A stretch of DNA of 64,000 bases from Verrucomicrobiales bacterium (GTDB lineage Bacteria > Verrucomicrobiota > Verrucomicrobiia > Limisphaerales > UBA11358): positions 394,180-458,179 of the forward strand of contig JAQTQB010000001.1 of the NCBI GenBank assembly GCA_028712475.1, given 5' to 3'. This document shows positions 41,592 to 50,184 of the stretch, in pieces. The notes under the pieces were generated by a model, which searched no databases, was not told the DNA's origin, and saw only the letters and a list, made by a program, of their open reading frames with translations. Position 1 is the first letter of the stretch; each line of letters starts with the position of its first letter. Made by a program: the position numbers and the translations under genes.

Positions 41592-42998
41592 TGTGTCCGC
41601 TTCGGCCACGCCTTTTTTGACTTTTTTGCCGTCGGCCAGGTCGCGGCTGATGGCGCGATAACCGCCGACGACAATCTCCTGCCCCTCGGCGAGGCCGTCG
41701 GTGATTTCCCAGTAATTGTCGTCGCAGATGCCGATCTTCACCGGCGCCATCTTCACATGGTCGCCTTCAAGGACAAACACGACCTCGCTCAATTTGGGCA
41801 TGGAATCCTTGGACTTCTTGTCGGCGGCAACCGCGTTGGTGGACGAAGTGCTGACGTTGTTGGTTGACCCGCGGACAGCGTTCGTCGCAGCACTGGCGTT
41901 GTTCGTGGCCGAACCGGCCTTTTTCTCCGGCGGTTTGGGCGGGCGCGTGGTGACGCTGGCCAGCGGCACGGTCAACGCATTCGTGCGGTAACGGGTCTCG
42001 ATCTCCGCCGTCACCGACATGCCGGGACGGAAAAATTCTTTTTCGTTGATGTGGATGCGCACTTCGAATTTCGTCGCCTCCTGCGACTGGCTGCTGGTGT
42101 AGGCGCTGGCAGTCAGACCGGAAGCTTTGGAGGAATTGGCGATCTGCGTGACCGTGCCGGGGAACTTTTTATCTTTGAACGCGTCCACTTCCAATCGCAC
42201 TTTTTGTCCGGGCTGGATCAGCACCACGTCCATTTCGCCGATGTCCACGCGCGTCTCCATCTCGTTCAGGTCGGCGATGGTCATGATCTCCGTGCCGGCA
42301 TTTTGCACCGTGCCGAGGACGCGTTCGCCCACCTGTGATTTCAGCCGGCTGACCGTGCCCTCAATCGGCGAGACGATGGTGGTCTTGGCCAGTTGCTCCT
42401 CCGCGCTGGCCACGGACGCTTGAGCCATCTCCACCTGATGCACGGAGCTGTTAAGTTGCGCCTTGGCGATGTCGCGTCCGGTCTTGAAGCCGATGTAATC
42501 CGCCTCCGAAATCAGCTTGCGGTCGAACAGCTCCCGGTTGCGCTTGTAATCCGCCTCCGCCTTTTCCAGCGTCGCCTGCGCCGTGGTCTGGCCATTGAGC
42601 GACGATTCGTATGCCGCCTTGCTCTGGTTCAACGCCGCCACATAAAAATCCGGTTTGATCTTCAGGAGCAGGTCGCCCTTGTGGACGAACTGGCCTTCCT
42701 TGACCGGCAGTTCGGTGATTTCGCCGCTGACCTCGGCGCTGATCGGAACCTGGATGACCGGCTGGATCTTGCCGTTGGCCACGACGACCTCCGTGAGGTT
42801 GCGGCGCGCGACTTTTTCCGTCTGCACCGTGACGGGCGGCGTGCGTTTTTTGAAGACCACCACCAGCACCAGCGTGACAAGGCACAGTCCGATGACCAGA
42901 TAAACCAGGCCGTTACGGCGTCTTTTTGATTTCGCCGGGACGGCTGCCGCCGGCGGCGGGAGAATGGGCGGTTCTGGTTTCACAGGTGTTCTGGACAT
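41580..42998 (-). CDS. MacA/HlyD-type periplasmic adaptor
   Basis: 472 residues. An N-terminal membrane anchor (RRRNGLVYLVIGLCLVTLVLVVVF), a barrel-lipoyl half (ISAEVSGEITELPVKEGQFVHKGDLLLKI), a helical hairpin (YESSLNGQTTAQATLEKAEADYKRNRELFDRKLIS), a second lipoyl half (SPIEGTVSRLKSQVGERVLG) and a beta-barrel domain. A low-complexity Ser/Thr/Asn/Ala linker (~360-400) is unusual for the family. It is the first gene of the exporter operon. Confidence 0.92.
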   Translation of the reverse strand: MSRTPVKPEPPILPPPAAAVPAKSKRRRNGLVYLVIGLCLVTLVLVVVFKKRTPPVTVQTEKVARRNLTEVVVANGKIQPVIQVPISAEVSGEITELPVKEGQFVHKGDLLLKIKPDFYVAALNQSKAAYESSLNGQTTAQATLEKAEADYKRNRELFDRKLISEADYIGFKTGRDIAKAQLNSSVHQVEMAQASVASAEEQLAKTTIVSPIEGTVSRLKSQVGERVLGTVQNAGTEIMTIADLNEMETRVDIGEMDVVLIQPGQKVRLEVDAFKDKKFPGTVTQIANSSKASGLTASAYTSSQSQEATKFEVRIHINEKEFFRPGMSVTAEIETRYRTNALTVPLASVTTRPPKPPEKKAGSATNNASAATNAVRGSTNNVSTSSTNAVAADKKSKDSMPKLSEVVFVLEGDHVKMAPVKIGICDDNYWEITDGLAEGQEIVVGGYRAISRDLADGKKVKKGVAEADTNSK

Positions 42999-43047
42999 TG
43001 CCGGACAGCACCGCCAAAAGCAATTTCAACCTGTGTGCGGAAGGTTG

Positions 43048-43170
43048 AACCGCCAAGACGCCAAGGCTGCCAAGATTTGATAAGGGAAACCGGAAAGCAG
43101 GAGACGGGGTTTTCCTCATGGCTGTTTTCCCTGCTTGAAACTGCTTGGCGTTCTTGGCGTCTTGGCGGTT
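43048..43170. repeat. Inverted octamer element upstream of the exporter operon
   Basis: Left: aaccgccaagacgccaaggc then tgccaag (43048-43074). Right: cttggcgttcttggcgtctt then ggcggtt (43144-43170). The unit is ~8 bp (cgccaaga). The loop is ~69 bp. It lies in the gap between the adaptor start and the phosphoesterase gene and leaves little room for a separate promoter. Confidence 0.88.
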
Positions 43171-43246
43171 AAGCCTGCCCAAAATCATTTTTCCCACCAA
43201 AGGCTAATTGAGGACACGCCTCACAACCTGATTCCCCTTCACCACC

Positions 43247-45931
43247 TCAATCCTCATCCACGATCTTCACCGCCCATTCGGGATACGGCTTCGTCCCCAT
43301 CGTCGCGCGCCAGAGGATGCGGTTCAGCACGTCCTCGTCACATTGATCAGGCTTGTCCAGCGGCAGGCGCGCGGAAACGTAGGCGTCCTTGCGGAGTTGC
43401 GCGTCGGAAATTTTCTTCGGCGCACCGTTCATCTCGTCCAGCGGCACGTTGTTCGTCACGGCATCGTAGGCGGTGAAGTCCGGCGTGTTGGTGAAGCAGT
43501 CGAACATCGGCGTGGCAGTGGCGTCCATCTGGTTCATCGGCGGCAGACCCAAAATCAATTCCATCGTGCGCAGCAAACTCGTTTGATTGTATTGCGTGCC
43601 GACGACCGCGTGGCGTTTCGTGAACGGGCTGATGACGTAGGCCGTGGTGCGGTAGCCGCTGACGTGGTCCCAGCCGTTCTGCGGGTCGTCCTCGATGGCG
43701 AAGAGGCAGGTGTTCGTCCAGAATTTGCTGTGGCTCACGGCTTCGACAATCTGCCCGAACGCGAGGTCGTTGTCGGCCACTTGCGCGGCGGGCGTGGGGC
43801 TGCCGCTTCCGGTGCCGCTCGTGTGGTCGTTTGGCAGCCAGATGATGGTCAGGTCTGGAAAATTTCCGTCCTGTTCAAATTGTTTCAATTCTTCGATGAA
43901 TTTTGCGGCGCGCACAATGTCCGGCACTTTCAAATCCCAGCTCGGCCAGTCCTTTTTTATGTAAGGCCGCAGCGCTTCAATGTCCGGCTCGCAGGCATAG
44001 GCGATTTCGTTCGAGCCGTTCACAAAATCGCGGTAGCAATCGAGGAACTTCAACTTGCCCTTGTGCGCGGGATTTTTCCAATGATTGTCCGCCCCGGTGA
44101 ATTCGCCGAAGTCGCGGACGGTTTTGCCATGCGCGAGCGCATCGTTCCAGATGAATCCAGCAGGCGAATACGCCAGCGCGTCCATGGTGTCGCCGCCGCC
44201 GCCGCTCGGATAACTGCGCGGCCAGCCGGCGAAGGAGCGCTCGACGTATTCCGTGGCGATGCCGCTGTCGGCCCAGTTGTGGCCGTCGGCGCTCAAGATG
44301 CCGGAACAGCAGGTGTTGTCGAGCAGCACAAAATCGCGGACGAACTGGTGCTGGTTCGGCGTCACGCGTTCGCCAAAACTGCAAAGTGACGCGTCGCCGT
44401 TGCCCGCCGCCACGTCGCCGAGAACCTGGTCGTAGGTGCGGTTTTCCTTGATGACGTAAATGACGTGCTTGAACACGCTGGGTTCGCCCACCCGTTCCGG
44501 CACTGGCACGGGCGGACGGTCGGGACGCGGCGCCAGCCTGGCCTGTGCGAGCAGCGGATAACGCAGATTCGCCAGCGCCTTCTGCGTGAACGCCGCCAGC
44601 TCCGCTTTCGATGGGACGGGAATCAGTGAAAGCGACCCGCAGTATTGGTGCGTGGTGAAGCCAAAACCCGTCGCGCCTGCCTTGGCCCTTTCAGTTTTTG
44701 TGGCGATGCTTTTGATGTTCGCGACGCAAATTTGTTTCCGTCCTGCGTCGAATGCAAGCGCGCCGGGAAACCAACCGGCAGGAATCAGGCCCAGCAGTTT
44801 CGATTCGCCCGGATTGAATTGAACAACAGCCACGGCGTTCTGCGTGCCGTTGCAGACGTAAAGAATCCGCCCTGATTTGTCGAACGCAAGCGCGTCTGGC
44901 TGCGCGCCGAACGGATCACCCGGATTTTGCCGCGCGCAGATCGTCTCGACGATTTCATCTGTGCGCGTGTCAATGACGCTCAATGTGTCGCTGCCCGCGT
45001 TGGCGGCGACAAGGAATTTTTGATCCGGTGACAATGCCAGCGCGCAGGCGTGCAAGCCGGTCATGATTTCGGGTTTCGGATTTCGGGTTTCGGATTTCGG
45101 GTCGAGATCAATCACGCTGACCGAGCCTTCGCTGGCAATACTGCGATCATCCACACGCACGAGCGTGCCGCGACCGGCCGGACCGGTGACGCTGTCCGCA
45201 GCAGGACGGCGACCGCCCCAGTTGCTCACATAAACTTTATTTTTACAAAGCACCACGCCGAACGGCGCTACGCCCACGTCCCACATCCGCAAAACTTTTC
45301 CCGTCGCCGCGTCAATTTCCGCGAGGCGGTTGGAAAGATTCAGCGCGACGTAAATTCTTTTGCCGTCCGCAGAAACCGCGATGCCGGCGGGAATTTCACT
45401 CGAGCGGTGCGGCGCATTGGCGGGCGGCAGCGCGATTGAATACAGCGGCGAAACTTTTCCGTCATTGCCGACGCTGAAAACCTTGAGGTCGCCGTTGACG
45501 TTCGCCATGTATATCCGCGAACCGTCGGGCGAAAACGCGAGGCCGGTGTAACTCAACTGCGCCCGATTGTCCGGGTTGAGAATTTCTGAAGCAACCGGCG
45601 CCTGTTCCTGCGCTGTGTCTGAAGGAAACGCGACGCGCTGCGAGATTTTTCCAGTGGCCGGATCAACTGCGACCAGCTCATGCGTCAGTCCGGCGGTAAC
45701 AAGCAGTTTTCCGTTGGGGCTCAAGGCGAGCGCATTTGGCCGGATGCCAGGCAGCTCGACCAAGGTTCCGGCGGGCGTGACAAGCTGATTGGCGGGTGTC
45801 ACCAAACCGTTCGTGCCGCGGCCAACGGCTTCAGCCGTGGCGGCGAAATCATCGGCAAAAATTTCTTTTGTGAAAAAACTGAACGTGGCGAGCGCAATCA
45901 TCCCGAGGCGGATGAACGAATTGCTTTTCAT
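43247..45931 (-). CDS. Secreted YncE-type beta-propeller/phosphoesterase
   Basis: 894 residues with a signal peptide (LGMIALATFSFFTKEIFA). The N-terminal ~430 residues hold YVTN/YncE propeller repeats (RPNALALSPNGKLLVTAGLTHELVAVDPATGK, TGLAFSPDGSRIYMANVNGDL, ALALSPDQKFLVAANAGSDTLSVIDTRTDE). The C-terminal half is an alkaline-phosphatase-superfamily domain (HVIYVIKENRTYDQVLGD, NHWKNPAHKGKLKF, WLPNDHTSGTGSG, AIEDDPQNGWDHVSGYRTTAYVISPF) of the acid-phosphatase/phospholipase-C-like type. Probably periplasmic or outer-surface. Codons from 45065 to 45099 are a heptamer tandem array, a small in-frame insertion. Confidence 0.88.
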   Translation of the reverse strand: MKSNSFIRLGMIALATFSFFTKEIFADDFAATAEAVGRGTNGLVTPANQLVTPAGTLVELPGIRPNALALSPNGKLLVTAGLTHELVAVDPATGKISQRVAFPSDTAQEQAPVASEILNPDNRAQLSYTGLAFSPDGSRIYMANVNGDLKVFSVGNDGKVSPLYSIALPPANAPHRSSEIPAGIAVSADGKRIYVALNLSNRLAEIDAATGKVLRMWDVGVAPFGVVLCKNKVYVSNWGGRRPAADSVTGPAGRGTLVRVDDRSIASEGSVSVIDLDPKSETRNPKPEIMTGLHACALALSPDQKFLVAANAGSDTLSVIDTRTDEIVETICARQNPGDPFGAQPDALAFDKSGRILYVCNGTQNAVAVVQFNPGESKLLGLIPAGWFPGALAFDAGRKQICVANIKSIATKTERAKAGATGFGFTTHQYCGSLSLIPVPSKAELAAFTQKALANLRYPLLAQARLAPRPDRPPVPVPERVGEPSVFKHVIYVIKENRTYDQVLGDVAAGNGDASLCSFGERVTPNQHQFVRDFVLLDNTCCSGILSADGHNWADSGIATEYVERSFAGWPRSYPSGGGGDTMDALAYSPAGFIWNDALAHGKTVRDFGEFTGADNHWKNPAHKGKLKFLDCYRDFVNGSNEIAYACEPDIEALRPYIKKDWPSWDLKVPDIVRAAKFIEELKQFEQDGNFPDLTIIWLPNDHTSGTGSGSPTPAAQVADNDLAFGQIVEAVSHSKFWTNTCLFAIEDDPQNGWDHVSGYRTTAYVISPFTKRHAVVGTQYNQTSLLRTMELILGLPPMNQMDATATPMFDCFTNTPDFTAYDAVTNNVPLDEMNGAPKKISDAQLRKDAYVSARLPLDKPDQCDEDVLNRILWRATMGTKPYPEWAVKIVDED
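45065..45099. repeat. In-frame heptamer tandem array
   Basis: gatttcg-ggtttcg-gatttcg-ggtttcg-gatttcg, five perfect 7-bp units. On the coding strand it encodes PKSETRNPKPEI inside the propeller domain, an exposed blade loop by position. No inverted partner arm is visible nearby. Confidence 0.85.
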
Positions 45932-45983
45932 GGCAGCAGGCTAGGCGCAACTCGTCTCAACGGCAAGCGCATGGCGGTGAATT

Positions 45984-46991
45984 TTATGCGACGGCGGGAT
46001 CAAGCCGCCTGTCCGGCACGAGATAATTGCGGACGTAATCCGCCACGGCATCTTCGAGCGAAATGACCGGCGCAGCGTAACCGGCGGCGCGCAACCGGCC
46101 CAAATTGGCCTGCGTGAAATACTGATACTTGTCGCGGATGTTTTCCGGCATCTCGATGAACTGGATGTCAGGCTTTTGATCCAACGCGGCGAAAACGGCG
46201 TTCGCCAGATCAATCCATGTCCGCGCCTCGCCGCTGCCGATGTTGAAAAGTCCGCCGGCGGACGGCGTCGCGGCGAGATGCAGCGTCATCGCCACGGCGT
46301 CTTTGACGTAGAGAAAATCGCGCTTCTGTTCGCCGTCCTTGTAATCCTTGCGGTAACTTTTGAACAGGCGGATGAGTTTCCCGGTCTGCACCTGCGCGGT
46401 TGATTTGTGGACCAGCGAACGCATGTCGCCCTTGTGATCCTCGTTCGGGCCGAAGACGTTGAAATATTTCAGGCCGACGATCTTGTTCAGGAACCCGGTG
46501 CGTTTGGCGTGCAGATCAAAGAGGTGTTTCGAGTAGCCATACATGTTCAACGGACGCAATTTGTCGAGCTGTGTGTCGTCGTCGTCCATTCCTGCCGAGC
46601 CGTCGCCGTAAGTCGCGGCGGACGACGCATAGACGAAGCGCACCTTGTTCGCGAGCGACCAATGCGCGAGGTCTTTGGTGAACTCGTAATTATTCTTGGC
46701 GAGATACGTCGCGTCCTTCTCGGTCGTGGATGAACACGCGCCCATGTGCAGCACCAGATCAAATTTCCCCAATGCGCCGCTTTGCAGACGCGGCAGCAGC
46801 GCATCGGCCTCGACGTAATCAGTGAAGCGCAGCGGCGTGAGGTTGCGCCATTTTTCGTTCGTGCCGAGGATGTCGCAGACGACGATGTTGTCGCAGCCCC
46901 GCCGGTTCAGCGCCCAGACCAGCGCGCTGCCAATGAAGCCCGCGCCGCCGGTGACCAGCACGCGCGCGTCGGAGAAATCATTGGGCTTCAT
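45984..46991 (-). CDS. hldD: ADP-L-glycero-D-manno-heptose 6-epimerase
   Basis: 335 residues of the extended short-chain dehydrogenase type: VLVTGGAGFIGSALVWALN, LVLHMGACSSTTEKDATYLAKNNYEFTK, FVYASSAATYGDG and YGYSKHLFDLHA holding the catalytic Tyr and Lys. The sequence KYFNVFGPNEDHKGDMRS is typical of HldD. It makes the heptose of the LPS inner core, indicating an LPS-bearing outer membrane. The deoxyhypusine-synthase-like gene ends 6 bp before its start, on the same strand. Confidence 0.93.
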   Translation of the reverse strand: MKPNDFSDARVLVTGGAGFIGSALVWALNRRGCDNIVVCDILGTNEKWRNLTPLRFTDYVEADALLPRLQSGALGKFDLVLHMGACSSTTEKDATYLAKNNYEFTKDLAHWSLANKVRFVYASSAATYGDGSAGMDDDDTQLDKLRPLNMYGYSKHLFDLHAKRTGFLNKIVGLKYFNVFGPNEDHKGDMRSLVHKSTAQVQTGKLIRLFKSYRKDYKDGEQKRDFLYVKDAVAMTLHLAATPSAGGLFNIGSGEARTWIDLANAVFAALDQKPDIQFIEMPENIRDKYQYFTQANLGRLRAAGYAAPVISLEDAVADYVRNYLVPDRRLDPAVA

Positions 46992-46997
46992 AAAAAT

Positions 46998-48002
46998 TTA
47001 CCAACCAAGAACGTGCGCGAAAATCAGCGGCGCGACAATCGTTGCGTCCGATTCGATGATGTATTTGGGCGTCTTCACGCCGAGTTTGCCCCAGGTGATT
47101 TTTTCGTTCGGCACCGCGCCGGAGTAGCTGCCGTAGCTCGTGGTCGAGTCGCTGATCTGGCAGAAATAACCCCAGAGCGGCACGTTGGTGCGGCCCAAAT
47201 CCTGATGCAACATCGGCACGACACAGATCGGGAAGTCGCCGGAGATGCCGCCGGCGATCTGGAACATGCCGAGCGGATGCTTCTTCGTGGCCGTGCGCGT
47301 GTAAAATTCCGCGAGCCACGTCATGTATTCGATGCCCGAGCGGACGGTGTGGACGTTTTTCACATCGCCGCGCATGACGGCGGCGGCAAACATGTTGCCA
47401 AGCGTCGCGTCTTCCCAGCCGGGCACGACGATGGGCAGATTCTTCTTGGCGGCGGCGAGCATCCAGGAATTCTTCGGGTCAATCTGGTAATACTTCTCGT
47501 ATTTGCCGGAGAGCAGGACCTTGTAGAAAAATTCGTGCGGGAAATGGCGTTCACCCTTTTTGTCGGCGTCGGTCCAGACTTCGAGCATGGCTTTTTCCAT
47601 GCGGCGCATGGCTTCGCCTTCGGGAATGCAGGTGTCGGTCACGCGGTTGAGATGGCGGTCGAGCAGTTTCTGTTCGTCCTGTGGCGTGAGTTCGCGGTAG
47701 TTCGGCACGCGCTCGTAGTAATCATGCGCGACGAGATTAAACACGTCCTCCTCCAGGTTCGCGCCGGTGCAGGTGATGAGATGCACCTTGTCCTGGCGGA
47801 TCATCTCGGCGAGCGAAAGGCCGAGCTCGGCGGTGCTCATCGCGCCGCCGAGCGTGATCATCATGCGTCCGCCCTTGTCGAGGTGCGCGACGTAGCCTTT
47901 CGCGGCGTCCACGAGCGACGCGGCGTTAAAGTGACGGTAGTGATGCTGGATGAAGCGGGAGACGGGTCCGCCGGAGATTTTGTGTGATTGTTTTTTTGCC
48001 AT
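46998..48002 (-). CDS. Deoxyhypusine-synthase-like polyamine enzyme
   Basis: 334 residues similar to deoxyhypusine synthase: GGRMMITLGGAMSTAELGLSLAEMI, HLITCTGANLEEDVFNLVAHDYY, PIVVPGWEDATLGN, GDFPICVVPML and GAVPNEKITWGKLG, where K306 corresponds to the catalytic lysine. Bacteria lack eIF5A, so the enzyme probably moves an aminobutyl or related group between polyamines (for example homospermidine-type synthesis), as shown for some bacterial homologues. It is followed closely by hldD. Confidence 0.88.
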   Translation of the reverse strand: MAKKQSHKISGGPVSRFIQHHYRHFNAASLVDAAKGYVAHLDKGGRMMITLGGAMSTAELGLSLAEMIRQDKVHLITCTGANLEEDVFNLVAHDYYERVPNYRELTPQDEQKLLDRHLNRVTDTCIPEGEAMRRMEKAMLEVWTDADKKGERHFPHEFFYKVLLSGKYEKYYQIDPKNSWMLAAAKKNLPIVVPGWEDATLGNMFAAAVMRGDVKNVHTVRSGIEYMTWLAEFYTRTATKKHPLGMFQIAGGISGDFPICVVPMLHQDLGRTNVPLWGYFCQISDSTTSYGSYSGAVPNEKITWGKLGVKTPKYIIESDATIVAPLIFAHVLGW

Positions 48003-48100
48003 GATGGATTTGTAAAAATTTGTTCCGCTAACGATACGGATGCGGGCGCGATTGCCAATCTCAAATTAACCCGAAGCTCCAGAATTGAATTTCTACGTCA

Positions 48101-48203
48101 GCGGAGTGTGGACGTCCCGGCCACAGCAATGTGGGGTGGGTGAGTGGATATTCCGCAGATCGAACTAAGCCAGTGGCTGCGCCCGAGGACGGGCGCACTC
48201 CGC
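48101..48203. repeat. Inverted repeat between the beta-helix and DHS-like genes
   Basis: GCGGAGTGTGGACGTCC (48101-48117) pairs with GGACGGGCGCACTCCGC (48187-48203), with ~69 bp between. It ends 6 bp before the stop codon of the beta-helix gene, and so may serve as its 3' hairpin. Confidence 0.65.
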
Positions 48204-48208
48204 AGCAG

Positions 48209-49267
48209 TTATTGCACTATCACCAAATCCGGCTGTGCCAGCGAAAGCCCGCCCTTGCGATTCCCGTCAAACGTGGCGCGGATGATGACATTGTTCGTGC
48301 AGGTGTTGTTGTTGACCCGGAAGGCCGCCCCGCCGCAATTGACGGCGATGAGGTTGGTAAAGGAGTTTTGCGCGCACTCGGTCTTCGGTGCCGGTTCCCA
48401 GCCGTGTGCGGTCTGCGTTTCGGCGTGCGCCATGAACACGCCGTGATGACGGCTGTCGCGGATGGAGACGTTGCAAAATTGATTGTTGCGGCTCGCCCGC
48501 ATGAAGACGCCCAGATCGTTGGCGTTCAAAACGGCGTTGCTGATGACGTTGTGGTTGAAGTCGAGGTCGAGGGAGATTCCCGCGCCGGGATTGTCGTGCA
48601 GATAAAGATCCGTGAAAAGGCAGTCCTCCGTCTCATAGCACGCCAGGCCGTCAAACTCATTGTCAAACGCATCCAGGCCGCGCACCGTCAGCCGCCGCAC
48701 GTCGCGCGCAGTGACCAGGCCGCCGGAACGGCAGCGGGCGCTGGTCACATTTTCAATCGCCGAATCACTGGTGCCCTGCACGGTGATCCCGTTGTTGCGG
48801 ATTTCCGAGCCTTCGCCGTAAAGCTTCCATAGTTCGCGCTGCTGGTGGGTGCGGTTGCCGTCAATGAACAAGTCGCTGACCCGCAAATTTTTCACGGTTT
48901 GCTCCGGGTTGTTGACGGGTTCGCCCATTATGATCACGGGGCAATTGGCACCATCCGCCAGCCACAAGACAGTCGCCGCTCCGTCGCCGCGCAGGGTTTG
49001 AAAATCGCGGCGCAACACGATGGGCTGGCGGATAAAAATTTTCCCCGGCGGCAGAACCACCACGCCTCCGCTTTCAGGCAGGGCGTCCAAAGCCTGCTGG
49101 ATTTCGGCCCCGGTCACGCCGGTTTGCAATGTTACCACCCTCACCGGTTTCCCGATGGATTTGAACGGGGCAACCGCATCTGACATGGGAAAGACAAGCG
49201 AAAACATGACCGCGGCGATTGCGGCAGCCACACCCGGACGACGGTTCTGGTTGAAGTTCGTTTTCAT
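48209..49267 (-). CDS. Secreted right-handed parallel beta-helix protein
   Basis: 352 residues with a signal peptide (RPGVAAAIAAVMFSLVFPMSDAVA). Then IQQALDALPESGGVVVLPPGKIFIRQPIVL and regular coils with N/D/G turns (NNGITVQGTSDSAIENV, RRLTVRGLDAFDNEFDGLAC, NQFCNVSIRDSRHHGVFM), the pectate-lyase-like/NosD helix. Such proteins bind or cleave polysaccharides; no catalytic lysine/arginine cluster can be assigned. An AT-rich gap of ~220 bp upstream (49268-49486) shows no other feature. Confidence 0.82.
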   Translation of the reverse strand: MKTNFNQNRRPGVAAAIAAVMFSLVFPMSDAVAPFKSIGKPVRVVTLQTGVTGAEIQQALDALPESGGVVVLPPGKIFIRQPIVLRRDFQTLRGDGAATVLWLADGANCPVIIMGEPVNNPEQTVKNLRVSDLFIDGNRTHQQRELWKLYGEGSEIRNNGITVQGTSDSAIENVTSARCRSGGLVTARDVRRLTVRGLDAFDNEFDGLACYETEDCLFTDLYLHDNPGAGISLDLDFNHNVISNAVLNANDLGVFMRASRNNQFCNVSIRDSRHHGVFMAHAETQTAHGWEPAPKTECAQNSFTNLIAVNCGGAAFRVNNNTCTNNVIIRATFDGNRKGGLSLAQPDLVIVQ

Positions 49268-49486
49268 GAGAACGAGACCTTTGAGCCAATCGGGATTTGC
49301 AATTCAATTTCGTCCATTTGAAATTTTTTACCACAACTATTTTTAATTATCTGTATAATTTCCAGACACGCTTGGACACGCCGGATTTGGCGCATGACCT
49401 AAAAGGAGCTTGGGGCGGCCTGGCTGACCGTAAAATCCATGCCACCACCTTGGCCTAGCAAGTTTGGAACCGTCCGGCCGGGGTCG

Positions 49487-50110
49487 TTAATGTTTCGCCG
49501 GTGTATTTGTGGAAGCCGTGTCCGTCTTGACCAAGCCCGCCTTCACGAATGGTTCGAGATATTGGCCGTAGCCGGCCTTTTCCATTTCTTCCACGGGAAT
49601 GAATTTAAGCGAGGCCGAGTTGATGCAATACCGCAAACCGCCCTTGTCACGCGGACCGTCGTCAAAAACGTGGCCAAGATGCGAGTCGGCGTCCTTGGAG
49701 CGGACCTCGGTGCGGCTCATGCCGTAGGAATTGTCTGTGTGTTCGACCACGTCCGCGCTGTTCACCGGCTTGCTGAAGCTTGGCCAGCCGCAACCGGAAT
49801 CAAACTTGTCCAGCGAGCTGAACAGCGGCTTGCCCGACACGATGTCCACATAAATGCCCGGCTTGTGATTGTCCCAAAACTCGTTATGGAACGCCGGCTC
49901 CGTGGCGCTTTGTTGCGTGACGGCAAATTGCTCGGCGGTCAATTTCTTTTTCAATTCCGCCGCGCTGGGTTTTTTAAAATCGCTCATGTTGGTTGTTTGA
50001 CTGGTTGAAATGTTCGCCGGTTCGGCGCGGCCCGCGTTGTGAACGACGGCAAGCACGCCTGCCGCCAGCAGCGCCACCGCCGCAATGCCCGCAATTTTCA
50101 TCGGTTGCAT
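49487..50110 (-). CDS. msrB: Peptide-methionine (R)-S-oxide reductase, exported and zinc-less
   Basis: 207 residues from the ATG at 50110, with an N-terminal membrane/signal helix ([19 protein letters not shown]). The MsrB domain is complete: [42 protein letters not shown] with the catalytic Cys in RYCIN. Both CxxC zinc motifs of the common form are replaced ([13 protein letters not shown] and [13 protein letters not shown]), so it belongs to the zinc-free class. It repairs oxidised methionine in envelope proteins. Confidence 0.93.
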   Translation of the reverse strand: MQPMKIAGIAAVALLAAGVLAVVHNAGRAEPANISTSQTTNMSDFKKPSAAELKKKLTAEQFAVTQQSATEPAFHNEFWDNHKPGIYVDIVSGKPLFSSLDKFDSGCGWPSFSKPVNSADVVEHTDNSYGMSRTEVRSKDADSHLGHVFDDGPRDKGGLRYCINSASLKFIPVEEMEKAGYGQYLEPFVKAGLVKTDTASTNTPAKH

Positions 50111-50184
50111 ACAAGTTTGATGGTATGTCCGCGATTCATGTTCAATAATGAGTCGCGCTGGTCGGCGAAACCTTACAGCGCAAA

